Part shown: positions 1 through 7,298 of the stretch, one piece after another | Layout: every line of letters starts with the position of its first letter | Position numbering within the stretch: the stretch's first letter is position 1 | Assembly (NCBI GenBank): GCA_964619815.1 | Contig: CAZUGK010000006.1 | Span: 1 to 57,335, forward strand | DNA length: 57,335 nucleotides | Origin: BRH-c25 sp964619815 | Lineage (GTDB): Bacteria; Bacillota; Clostridia; Lutisporales; Lutisporaceae | Reading direction: 5' to 3' | Notes under the pieces: model-generated | The model's input: only the letters and a program-made list of their open reading frames with translations | Database searches by the model: none | What the model was told of the DNA's origin: nothing | Translations under genes and position numbers: made by a program

Positions 1-1188
1 ATCTTCTATCCTTAGCTTTCTTTCCTTCAGCTCTGTCTCAGTAGCAGCACCAACCTTGATTACTGCTACGCCGCCTGAAAGCTTCGCAAGCCTTTCCTGA
101 AGTTTTTCCCTGTCGAAGTCGGAAGTAGTTTCTTCAATCTGCGCTTTTATCTGTCTGATTCTATCTTTGATTACATGAGCTTCTCCTGCTCCATCAACAA
201 TTATAGTGTTTTCCTTCTGAACCTTAACCTGTCTTGCTCTACCAAGCTGCTCCATCTTTGTTTCCTTAAGCTCAAGACCCAGTTCTTCGGATATAACCTG
301 ACCATTGGTGAGTATTGCTATATCCTCGAGCATAGCCTTTCTTCTGTCACCAAAACCCGGTGCCTTAACAGCCACACAGGTGAAGGTTCCTCTGAGTTTA
401 TTAACGATTAATGTTGACAGTGCTTCTCCCTCAACATCTTCAGCGATAATAAGGAGCTTCTTGCCCTGCTGGACTATCTGTTCAAGAACAGGAAGCAATT
501 CCTGTATGTTTGAAATCTTCTTATCAGTAATAAGTATATATGGATCGTCAAGTACAGCTTCCATCTTCTCTGTATCTGTAACCATATACAGAGAAATCAA
601 GCCTCTGTCAAACTGCATTCCTTCAACTACATCAAGATTGGTTCCGAAGGTATTGGACTCTTCAACTGTTATGACTCCATCCTTGCCTACCTTTTCCATT
701 GCTTCTGCTATAAGTTCGCCTATGGTTTCATCAGAAGCGGAAATAGATGCAACCTGTGCTATAGCCGCTTTGCCTTCTATTGGTCTGGAAATCTTCTTAA
801 GTTCGGAAACTGCAGTATCAACAGCTTTATTGATACCCTTCTTAATTACCATTGGGTTTGCGCCTGCTGCAACGTTCTTCAGGCCTTCTCTTATGATTGC
901 CTGTGCAAGAAGTGTTGCAGTAGTGGTGCCGTCACCTGCTACATCGTTTGTCTTTGTAGCAACTTCTTTAACAAGCTGTGCTCCCATGTTTTCAAATGGG
1001 TCTTCCAGTTCAATTTCCTTTGCTATTGTAACACCGTCATTTGTGATAAGCGGTGAGCCGAATTTCTTATCCAATACTACGTTTCTGCCCTTTGGCCCCA
1101 ATGTGATCTTAACTGTATTTGCAAGCTGGTTTACACCACTTTCAAGTGCACGCCTTGCATCTTCCGAATATTTAATCTGTTTTGCCAT
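1..1188 (-). CDS. groEL: 60-kDa chaperonin GroEL (3' end beyond window)
   Basis: ATP-driven folding chamber subunit that works with GroES in the cytoplasm. The reading frame, opening with MAKQIKYSEDARR, continues to the left edge without a stop, so about 396 of the usual roughly 540 residues are visible. Family signatures seen are the N-terminal TLGPKGRNVVLD stretch, the ATP-site NDGVTIAKEI and AGDGTTTATLLA segments, and the start of the apical domain. An AGGAGG ribosome site lies a few bases upstream. It follows groES by 18 bases in the same transcript, so both are probably under the CIRCE element at 1543-1569. Nothing odd apart from the truncation by the window edge. Confidence 0.97.
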   Translation of the reverse strand, partial: MAKQIKYSEDARRALESGVNQLANTVKITLGPKGRNVVLDKKFGSPLITNDGVTIAKEIELEDPFENMGAQLVKEVATKTNDVAGDGTTTATLLAQAIIREGLKNVAAGANPMVIKKGINKAVDTAVSELKKISRPIEGKAAIAQVASISASDETIGELIAEAMEKVGKDGVITVEESNTFGTNLDVVEGMQFDRGLISLYMVTDTEKMEAVLDDPYILITDKKISNIQELLPVLEQIVQQGKKLLIIAEDVEGEALSTLIVNKLRGTFTCVAVKAPGFGDRRKAMLEDIAILTNGQVISEELGLELKETKMEQLGRARQVKVQKENTIIVDGAGEAHVIKDRIRQIKAQIEETTSDFDREKLQERLAKLSGGVAVIKVGAATETELKERKLRIED

Positions 1189-1206
1189 CTAAAATTCCCT
1201 CCTCAT

Positions 1207-1491
1207 TTACTCAATTACTGCTAAAACATCACTCTGTCTTATAATCAAATACTCATTGCCGTCAACCTTAACTTCTGTTCCGGCATATTTTGAGTAAATG
1301 ACCTTGTCCCCAACCTTTAATTCCAGTGGAACTTTTTTGCCATCCACCATTTCTCCTGATCCTACTGCAAGCACTTCGCCCTGCATTGGTTTTTCCTTTG
1401 CAGTGCCTGGAAGCACTATACCGCTTTTTGTTGTTTCTTCACTTTCAACAACTTTGATAATGATTCTGTCGCCTAGTGGTTTGATGTTCAT
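1207..1491 (-). CDS. groES: 10-kDa co-chaperonin GroES
   Basis: Lid of the GroEL chamber; 94 residues, the normal length. The protein opens with the typical MNIKPLGDRIIIK and contains the mobile-loop region around residues 16-33 (ETTKSGIVLPGTAKEKP) and the GDKVIYSKYAGTEV signature. The ATG is preceded by AAGGAGG. It is first gene of the groESL operon; promoter and CIRCE operator lie directly upstream on the same strand. In bacteria with CIRCE, HrcA represses this operon until heat or misfolded-protein stress; hrcA itself is not in the window. Confidence 0.97.
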   Translation of the reverse strand: MNIKPLGDRIIIKVVESEETTKSGIVLPGTAKEKPMQGEVLAVGSGEMVDGKKVPLELKVGDKVIYSKYAGTEVKVDGNEYLIIRQSDVLAVIE

Positions 1492-1542
1492 TCATAACCC
1501 TCCTTAAAAGTTCTTATTAAAAAAATCATTTACTTTTTCTTA

Positions 1543-1569
1543 TTAGCACTCACTTAAGTCGAGTGCTAA
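1543..1569. promoter_or_regulatory. CIRCE operator (HrcA binding site)
   Basis: Perfect inverted repeat TTAGCACTC-N9-GAGTGCTAA, identical to the CIRCE consensus. It lies between the -10 box and the groES start codon, so it would sit in the 5' untranslated region where HrcA binding blocks transcription. Confidence 0.97.
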
Positions 1570-1580
1570 CTACACTTCTA

Positions 1581-1609
1581 ATAATAATTAATGGTAATTG
1601 CATTATCAA
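1581..1609 (-). promoter_or_regulatory. groESL vegetative promoter
   Basis: On the minus strand TTGATA (complement of 1604-1609) and TATTAT (complement of 1581-1586) are separated by 17 bases, a good sigma-A promoter. The predicted transcription start falls just upstream of the CIRCE element, as expected for a heat-shock operon. Confidence 0.8.
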
Positions 1610-1715
1610 ACTCCTATAAAGGGCAAAAATAGCATATAACCATAATTTGAAGCCGATATTTAGTATTATATTTAAAATACGCTATTTTTATACTGTTTTC
1701 TCATTATTTCTTAAT

Positions 1716-1804
1716 AGATACGAGCTTACAGATTCGAGACTCGAGAATTTTATAGAAAGTCTTCGAAGCCATGCTAAACTCTCGTATCTCGTATCTCGTA
1801 TCTA
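1716..1804. repeat. Intergenic low-complexity repeat block (CTCGTATCT and TCGAG modules)
   Basis: Contains three tandem copies of CTCGTAT near 1782-1803, a GATTCGAGACTCGAG stretch near 1733-1747 and a CTTCGAAG palindrome near 1761. The block abuts the DUF554 stop codon. The same modules recur in many other gaps up to 29.4 kb. Confidence 0.75.
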
Positions 1805-2488
1805 TTATTTCATAAACAGCATCAATATTATCGGAAGGAATATCGCCGGCAGCATATTGCCCACCTTTATTTTCTTTATCTCAAGTATGTTTATACCCAC
1901 TCCCGCAAGAAGAACTCCCCCGGTAGCCGTCATTTCAGTAATTACTGCTTCGCTGAGGTATGGAGCTATATATGAAGCTAGTAAAGTAATAGTGCCCTGG
2001 TAAAGAAAAAGCGGAACGGCGGAAAATGCAACTCCTATACCCATTGTGGATGCAAATACGACACATATGACCCCGTCCATTATCGCCTTTGTGAATAGTA
2101 TTTTGTGATCATTCAACAGTCCGCTCTGAAGTGCGCCCATAATAGCCATGGAACCCACGCATATAAGTAAGCTGGCTGTTACAAAGCCTTTAGAAAAATT
2201 GCCTTCCCTGGCTTTGAGCTTGTCCTGAACATAATCGCCCAAATCGTTCATCCTTTTTTCAATGTTTATCCATTCTCCTAGAATTGATCCGATGACCAGG
2301 CTGAATAATACAACCATAATGTCTCTCGATTGGATGAAAAACATCATGCCTATAGCCAAGGTAAACAATCCCAATGCTGATATGATCAAGTTGCTGAATC
2401 GCTCCGAAAGCCCTTTCTTAAAAATATACCCTGCTGTACCTCCAACAATTACTGCTGCTGCATTTACCGCAGAACCTAATAAAATCAT
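1805..2488 (-). CDS. DUF554 integral membrane protein
   Basis: A 227-residue membrane protein of the DUF554 (YqgA/YdfK) family, whose function is not established. The opening MILLGSAVNAAAVIVGG and the GSILGEWINIE segment are characteristic. Hydrophobic stretches near residues 5-20, 33-50, 55-68, 100-120, 135-160, 165-185 and 205-225 suggest about seven membrane spans. A GGAGG site precedes the ATG. It is flanked on both sides by repeat-filled gaps and appears to be a single-gene unit. The family call is firm; substrate or role cannot be inferred. Confidence 0.9.
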   Translation of the reverse strand: MILLGSAVNAAAVIVGGTAGYIFKKGLSERFSNLIISALGLFTLAIGMMFFIQSRDIMVVLFSLVIGSILGEWINIEKRMNDLGDYVQDKLKAREGNFSKGFVTASLLICVGSMAIMGALQSGLLNDHKILFTKAIMDGVICVVFASTMGIGVAFSAVPLFLYQGTITLLASYIAPYLSEAVITEMTATGGVLLAGVGINILEIKKIKVGNMLPAIFLPIILMLFMK

Positions 2489-2542
2489 AATAGAATCCTC
2501 CTAATATTGAAGAATGTACATAATATAAAAGATGTGCAACAG

Positions 2543-2825
2543 TGTGCTATGGGTTACGAGGTTACGGGGTCGCGAGGTCGCGAGGAAAGTTCGGGCATTC
2601 CTTATGGGCACTAGAGAACGGGTAACACGGAACACACGGATGTCCCACGGAACCGCTACACGATTACACGGTAAGCTTTTATATAATTTATAACAATATT
2701 AGTGAATTTCGATACTTGCTTCATTATCGGTAATTATTTTGTAACAGAATATTTTTCCCCCGCCGTGTATTCCGTGGATTTTCGTGTTTTTCCGCAGGAA
2801 ATCCGTGTTACCCGTTCCTTGTGAT
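2543..2825. repeat. Composite intergenic repeat (TTACGAGG, CACGGA and TCCGTG modules)
   Basis: The 356-base gap between DUF554 and the glycosylase gene is mostly repeats. 2543-2672 has GGTTACGAGG-type units, a GGGCATTCCTTATGGGC module and several ACACGGA units. 2757-2822 carries the opposite-strand versions (CCGTGTATTCCGTGGAT and CCGTGTTACCCGTTC), so the two halves could pair as a long imperfect inverted repeat. No coding potential seen. Confidence 0.75.
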
Positions 2826-2844
2826 GTATCTTTCTACTAATATG

Positions 2845-3732
2845 TCAAATTCTTTTATCCGGATTTATCTTTAATTCTCTTGCATAGTAGAAAAGATATT
2901 CTTGTGCAAAGCCTGCAGCATCTCCGAACTTCTCCTGTGCAAAGCGCTGTATCTCTTTCATTTTGACATCTTTCCCAAGAAAGAAATATTCAGTTACCCT
3001 TTTCACCCATACGTCTACAGGATAGGCTTTATATTTCTGCATGGAAAAAAGCATTATGCAATCCGATACCTTGGGACCTACTCCAGGAACCTTCATAAGC
3101 TCCTTTCTGGCATTATCAATGTCCATGCCTGCAATTTCCTCAAGCCTTATTTCCCCTGTGTTCACCATTTTTACTGCTTCATATATGTATTTGCACCTGA
3201 ACCCTGCCCGACATAGTGATATTCCCTCTACACCGGCCTCCATAAGCTGCTTTGGAGTTGGAAAGGCATAAAAGGTTTTCCCGTTATACTGGATTTGTTT
3301 CCCGTACATTTCAGAAAGAAGGTTTATACTTCTTGCTATCATCGGTATACTGTTGTTTGCCGAAATAATATAAGATATCAGAAGCTCCCAAGGCTCCTGC
3401 TTCAGTATTCTTATTCCCCTTCCGTACTTTATCGCCATATCCAGCACAGGATCCTCGGAAAGCATCCTTTTTATAGCTCCATAATCCCTTCCCAGGTCAA
3501 AGTAATCAAACCAGATATCCTGAAAATCCTTAAGGCTGGTATTGTTAAGAACCACGATTTCTTTATCGTAATCAGATTTGACATTGAGTACTCTGCCGTA
3601 AGCAATCCCAGTATAACTTCCGTCTTCTTCCTTTTTCCATCGGAAGCATTGTCCGCATTCAAATATATGTTTTGCATCAAAGTCCCTGACATCTTCGAGT
3701 ATTAATCCGTTTTCAACTTCTGTTATTTTCAT
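2845..3732 (-). CDS. ogg: 8-oxoguanine DNA glycosylase (OGG1/Ogg type, HhH-GPD)
   Basis: Removes 8-oxoguanine from DNA and nicks the abasic site. The 295-residue protein has the OGG N-terminal beta domain (about 1-110) and an HhH-GPD domain (about 115-290). The helix-hairpin-helix is LMKVPGVGPKVSDCI (about 212-226). Lys181 in GFRCKYI aligns with the catalytic lysine of OGG1, and Asp240 in PVDVW with the catalytic aspartate. A GGTG ribosome site precedes the ATG. No partner gene is nearby. OGG1-type enzymes are scattered in Clostridia and are distinct from MutM. I am sure of the fold and confident in the substrate class. Confidence 0.93.
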   Translation of the reverse strand: MKITEVENGLILEDVRDFDAKHIFECGQCFRWKKEEDGSYTGIAYGRVLNVKSDYDKEIVVLNNTSLKDFQDIWFDYFDLGRDYGAIKRMLSEDPVLDMAIKYGRGIRILKQEPWELLISYIISANNSIPMIARSINLLSEMYGKQIQYNGKTFYAFPTPKQLMEAGVEGISLCRAGFRCKYIYEAVKMVNTGEIRLEEIAGMDIDNARKELMKVPGVGPKVSDCIMLFSMQKYKAYPVDVWVKRVTEYFFLGKDVKMKEIQRFAQEKFGDAAGFAQEYLFYYARELKINPDKRI

Positions 3733-3756
3733 TTCAATATCACCTTCTCAGAAATT

Positions 3757-3832
3757 TTCCTTGTACGGACGATTCATGAATCGCCCCTACCCCTCGCAAC
3801 CCCGAAACCCCGTAACCCCGTAACCTGTTACG
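3757..3832. repeat. Intergenic repeat with degenerate REP palindrome
   Basis: Begins with a near-palindrome GGACGATTCATGAATCGCCCC (a variant of the REP unit at 16420) followed by CCCCGAAACCCCGTAACCCCGTAACC direct repeats. It runs into the stop codon of the next gene at 3828-3830. Confidence 0.7.
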
Positions 3833-4640
3833 TAGTAATATTCTTTACCGTTACGTTTATACTTAATACATTCAAACCCGTCATGTACTCAATTTCTTCC
3901 ACTAGCTTTTTCTGAAGCTCAACCACCATAAGATCAATCCTGGTGATAAGTTTTATAGATATATCAAGGTCAATAATTACCCCATCCGGCATGTTCTCTA
4001 TCTTGACCCTCATAACCTTATTCACCCGCTCCACCTTGGACACGCATATGGTGATAATCTGCACAATAGCCGCTTTTGAGAGCTCATACTTCCCCAAATA
4101 GCTGAAGGTTGGCCTTATTATAGTCTTTTCTACAATATCCGCTAACCGGTCCTTTTTGCTGAATATTTTCAATGAGTCAATAAAGTAGCCCGAAAAATCC
4201 TTTTTGACTTCAAAAGTAGGTACAGGTATTACATGTTTTCCATCCTCACGCCGGGATTTTCTGGCCAACTCTATTTCCTTTTCCGTTGATATATCCTCTA
4301 TATGAAGTATCTCATGAAGTTCAGGAAGTTCAAGGGCCTGGCAGATCTCCTGCACCATTTTAAGAGATGTGCCGAGTATCAGCAATTTTTCCGGCTTTAT
4401 CTCTTCCAGTGCATTTTTCACCTTCTGCCTGTGGTCGGGATCATTGAAAAGAGCTCTTCTTACTGAAGCAATACGTGTACTTTCCCGCTTAGCCGACTGC
4501 CCGGCTGCAATCCGTGTCCCACCTATCAATAGGCCATCGTCTATTATATATCCTATACCCAGGTCTTTTGCTACTAAAAAAGCCTTATAGCTCTTCCCGG
4601 TACCGCTTTGACCAATAAGTGCATAAACCTTCAAGGCCAT
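3828..4640 (-). CDS. P-loop NTPase fused to Asp23/Gls24-like domain
   Basis: The 270-residue protein begins with a Walker A motif GQSGTGKS (residues 10-17), an NTPase-like domain to about residue 130, and ends with an Asp23/Gls24 (DUF322) domain (about 170-270, with SKVERVNKVMRVKI and VNVTVKNI-type strands). Asp23 domains occur in small proteins linked to envelope stress or membrane homeostasis; coupling to an ATPase is known in clostridial genomes but its job is not defined. The ATG follows a GGGGGT site. The last codons are embedded in the repeat at 3757-3832. Function unassigned beyond the domains. Confidence 0.82.
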   Translation of the reverse strand: MALKVYALIGQSGTGKSYKAFLVAKDLGIGYIIDDGLLIGGTRIAAGQSAKRESTRIASVRRALFNDPDHRQKVKNALEEIKPEKLLILGTSLKMVQEICQALELPELHEILHIEDISTEKEIELARKSRREDGKHVIPVPTFEVKKDFSGYFIDSLKIFSKKDRLADIVEKTIIRPTFSYLGKYELSKAAIVQIITICVSKVERVNKVMRVKIENMPDGVIIDLDISIKLITRIDLMVVELQKKLVEEIEYMTGLNVLSINVTVKNITT

Positions 4641-4723
4641 ACCCCCAATACCCGTAATATGACTTGTTATATGCTTATTATTCTATCATATTTTGCAGGT
4701 TTTGAAACAAGAAAATATTAAGC

Positions 4724-4826
4724 AGTCACTAGTCACCAGTCTCTAGTCACTGGAACTCAGCAAAGGTTTCGGGTATATGGGTGATTTCTGAATCGTCCAT
4801 ATACCCGAAACCTCGTAACCTGAACA
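4724..4826. repeat. Intergenic repeat with 16-bp perfect inverted repeat
   Basis: CACTAGTCACCAGTCTCTAG-type units at 4724-4752 precede a perfect 16-bp inverted repeat, GGTTTCGGGTATATGG (4765-4780) against its complement at 4797-4812, around a 16-base loop. CCTCGTAACC follows. The hairpin has no T-run on either side, so it is not an obvious terminator. Confidence 0.75.
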
Positions 4827-4828
4827 AG

Positions 4829-4865
4829 AACAAAGTCGACATGTATTGCACATATCGACTTTGTT
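4829..4865 (-). terminator. Hairpin downstream of oadG
   Basis: AACAAAGTCGA (4829-4839) pairs with TCGACTTTGTT (4855-4865), an 11-bp perfect stem just after the oadG stop codon. The downstream T-tract on the minus strand is weak, so termination may be partial. Confidence 0.65.
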
Positions 4866-4869
4866 ATTA

Positions 4870-4995
4870 TTAATTCCCTTTTTCCGGGAAAACCTTTCCC
4901 AATAATACAATCGCTCCATAGAATACTGAAATGACTACAAAAATCCCCAGCATTCCAAAGCCCATTACCTTAATGCTTTCATAAAATACATCCAT
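4870..4995 (-). CDS. oadG: Small OadG-like subunit of sodium-pumping decarboxylase
   Basis: A 41-residue membrane protein. It opens with MDVFYESIKVMGFGMLGIFV, has one hydrophobic span (about residues 12-33) and ends in a short polar tail. This is the size and pattern of minimal OadG/gamma subunits, which anchor and assemble the Na+-pumping decarboxylase complex. AGGAAAGG precedes the ATG. It lies 37 bases downstream of the beta subunit gene and so is co-transcribed with it. No alpha (carboxyltransferase) or biotin carrier gene is visible nearby, so the substrate (oxaloacetate, methylmalonyl-CoA or other) cannot be told. Confidence 0.8.
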   Translation of the reverse strand: MDVFYESIKVMGFGMLGIFVVISVFYGAIVLLGKVFPEKGN

Positions 4996-5032
4996 ATATA
5001 TTTTCCTTTCCTAATTGATTCATTATGGAATT

Positions 5033-6133
5033 CTATTTAACCAGTGCCAGTATCAAGCCGCCGGCTATTATTGATCCGATCTGCCCTGCTACATTGGCGC
5101 TGACTGCCTGCATAAGTATGAAGTTTGTAGGATCGGCCTTCTGAGCTTCCCTCTGTATAACTCTGGAGGACATCGGGAAAGCTGATATGCCCGCTGCCCC
5201 AACCATTGGATTGATTTTGTTCTTTGTGAACAAATTCAGGAACTTTGCGAACAATACTCCACCGGCAGTATCAAATATAAAGGCAACAAGTCCCATAGCT
5301 ATTATCTTTATTGTATCTACATTGAGAAATTTGTCAGCAGACATTGTAGAGCCTATTGTGATACCCAACAATATAGTAACCAGGTTTGCAAGTTCATTCT
5401 GTGCTGATTTTGAAAGCCTATCGGTAACTCCGCATTCCCTGAGAAGGTTACCAAACATCAGGAAGCCTACCAGTGCTACACTTACAGGGGCAACCAAGCC
5501 TGCTATAACTGTTACAACTATCGGGAAAAGGATCTTTACCTTCTTGGATACAGAATGCTCTTCATATGGCATCCTTATCATCCTTTCCTCCTTTGTGGTA
5601 AGAGCCCTTATTACAGGAGGCTGAATGATCGGTACCAAAGACATGTATGAATATGCTGCAACCGAGATAGGCGCCAGCAAATGTTCAGCAAACTGTGACG
5701 CCACATATATGGAAGTTGGGCCGTCAGCTGCACCGATAATGCCTATTGACGCTGCTTCCTTGAGACTGTAGCCCATCAAAGCCGCCATCGACATGGTGAA
5801 GAAAATACCAAACTGCGCTGCTCCTCCGAAAAGCAGCATTTTAGGATTTTTAAGAAGCGGTCCGAAGTCTATCATCGCACCAACTGCAATGAATATTAAG
5901 AGCGGGAACAATTCTGATTTGATGCCTGCTTCGTAAAGCTCAACCAGAGGATTCATTCCCCCTGTTTCAAAAACTAAAGGAATATTGGCCATTATTGCTC
6001 CAAAGCCGATAGGTAAAAGAAGTACCGGCTCGTACTCTTTTGCTATAGCCAGGTAAATAAGAACACCTGCTATAACCAGCATAATGAGATTTCCTGGTTC
6101 AACTGATTTAAGTCCGACTAATAAACTCTCCAT
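5033..6133 (-). CDS. oadB: Na+-translocating decarboxylase beta subunit (OadB/MmdB/GcdB family)
   Basis: A 366-residue polytopic membrane protein that couples decarboxylation of a carboxybiotin to Na+ export. Family signatures are the early segment VLLPIGFGAIMANIP, the conserved IGAADGPTSIYV loop and the GGVLFAKFLN and GAAGISAFPMSSRVIQ segments near the C-terminus. About ten hydrophobic stretches are visible. An AAGGAG site lies upstream of the ATG. It is followed by the small oadG gene. Three adjacent palindromes at 6199-6244 lie in its upstream region. Beta subunits of several substrates are too similar to separate without the alpha subunit. Confidence 0.92.
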   Translation of the reverse strand: MESLLVGLKSVEPGNLIMLVIAGVLIYLAIAKEYEPVLLLPIGFGAIMANIPLVFETGGMNPLVELYEAGIKSELFPLLIFIAVGAMIDFGPLLKNPKMLLFGGAAQFGIFFTMSMAALMGYSLKEAASIGIIGAADGPTSIYVASQFAEHLLAPISVAAYSYMSLVPIIQPPVIRALTTKEERMIRMPYEEHSVSKKVKILFPIVVTVIAGLVAPVSVALVGFLMFGNLLRECGVTDRLSKSAQNELANLVTILLGITIGSTMSADKFLNVDTIKIIAMGLVAFIFDTAGGVLFAKFLNLFTKNKINPMVGAAGISAFPMSSRVIQREAQKADPTNFILMQAVSANVAGQIGSIIAGGLILALVK

Positions 6134-6173
6134 CTGAATAACTCCTTATTACTTATTAAAATTGCATAAATGT

Positions 6174-6244
6174 ATGTATACATATATTGTGTCGAAAACA
6201 TTACTGGTAGTAATGCAATTACTAGTAATTATGTAAATTTACAT
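6174..6244. promoter_or_regulatory. Cluster of palindromes upstream of oadB
   Basis: Four palindromes in 71 bases: ATGTATACAT (6174-6183), CATTAC-TGGTA-GTAATG (6199-6215), AATTACTAGTAATT (6217-6230) and ATGTAAATTTACAT (6231-6244). The middle two share the ATTACT-GTAAT core and the last abuts them. They sit between the rex terminator and the oadB start, so they are likely operator sites for an unidentified repressor. The factor is not known. Confidence 0.45.
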
Positions 6245-6263
6245 ACATTTTATAGTGTAACTT

Positions 6264-6303
6264 AAAAACTCACAAATGTAAATCAGTACATTTGTGAGTT
6301 TTT
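6264..6303 (-). terminator. rex transcription terminator
   Basis: A 17-bp perfect stem (6264-6280 with 6287-6303) around a 6-base loop AATCAG, flanked by A-runs and T-runs on both strands, so it can act in either direction. It is about 70 bases beyond the rex stop codon. Confidence 0.88.
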
Positions 6304-6373
6304 GCTTCCAAAATATGAATTTTTTTTAACAAAGCAAACTAAATACATATATCATAAGATAACTTTGTATTCC

Positions 6374-7027
6374 CTACTTTTTCTTCTTTCTTATTTCTTC
6401 CTGCTCCTTGAGAAGATATGATATAGTAAACAAGCTTTCACTCAAGTGAACGTTTTCAATAATTACGTTGCTATCCAGCTTTAGGTCTACAGGAGCAAAG
6501 TTCCATATGCCCTTTATTCCGCAGTTTACTAAAACTTCTGCTATTTTTTGCGTGCCTTCCTTAGGGGTACACAGGATACCTATTTCTACTCCATTTTCTT
6601 TGATGAAGCTTTCAACTTCTTCAATGGACTTAACTTTAATGTCCTTTACGGTATCTCCTATTTTTCTTGGATTGTTGTCAAACATTCCATACAGCTTGAA
6701 GCCGCTGTCTTCGAAGAATGTATAATTAGCTATTGCTCTCCCTACGTTACCTGCACCTATTATAATAGTCCTATATGTTCTATCCAAACCAAGTATTTTT
6801 GATATTTCCTTATATAGTTCATCAACATTATACCCATACCCCTGCTGTCCAAACCCGCCAAAGCAATTCAAGTCCTGTCTTATCTGTGAGGCAGTAAAGC
6901 CTGTAATACGGCTGAGCTCCTGTGATGATACCCTTCTGATATCATTATTCAATAAGTCGCCCAAATATCTGTGGTACTTAGGAAGCCTTCTAACTACTGC
7001 CATAGATATGTTACTGAATCTTTCCAT
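6374..7027 (-). CDS. rex: Redox-sensing transcriptional repressor Rex
   Basis: Repressor that senses the NADH/NAD+ ratio and controls fermentation and electron-transfer genes. The 217-residue protein has an N-terminal winged helix (about 1-80, including SSQELSRITGFTASQIRQDL) and a Rossmann NADH-binding domain with GAGNVGRAI at residues 91-99. Length is typical. A TAGGAG site precedes the ATG. It is monocistronic, ending at the terminator at 6264-6303. No clear Rex operator pair was found in its own upstream region. Supports an obligate or facultative anaerobe. Confidence 0.96.
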   Translation of the reverse strand: MERFSNISMAVVRRLPKYHRYLGDLLNNDIRRVSSQELSRITGFTASQIRQDLNCFGGFGQQGYGYNVDELYKEISKILGLDRTYRTIIIGAGNVGRAIANYTFFEDSGFKLYGMFDNNPRKIGDTVKDIKVKSIEEVESFIKENGVEIGILCTPKEGTQKIAEVLVNCGIKGIWNFAPVDLKLDSNVIIENVHLSESLFTISYLLKEQEEIRKKKK

Positions 7028-7298
7028 CTTATCTACTCCTAACTATTGATTTTAATTCGACTATTATGGTTAAGATAATAGGGATTTCTAGTTAATTTTT
7101 TATCATTCATTAATATATTTATATTTTTAGTTTTATTAATTAATTTTATTATATACCGTTAATGTTGTCAAGAATTTACATATGATGGTACTTTTTAGCA
7201 CTATATACAAATCAGCTGGATTTCTGATAGAATATGAATTGTGTTACGGTGAAATTTAATTCTTAATAATCAATGTTTTTAATCCGGAGGTCATATTT

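Noticed and set aside
305..1192. Long open frame on the plus strand, 295 codons
   Set aside because: It is the antisense shadow of groEL; the minus-strand product is a textbook GroEL and the plus-strand product has no recognisable features.
6326..6332. TTAACAA as half of a Rex operator upstream of oadB
   Set aside because: Only one half-site matches; the partner half is too poor (TTCATAT) and the site is on the rex side of the terminator.
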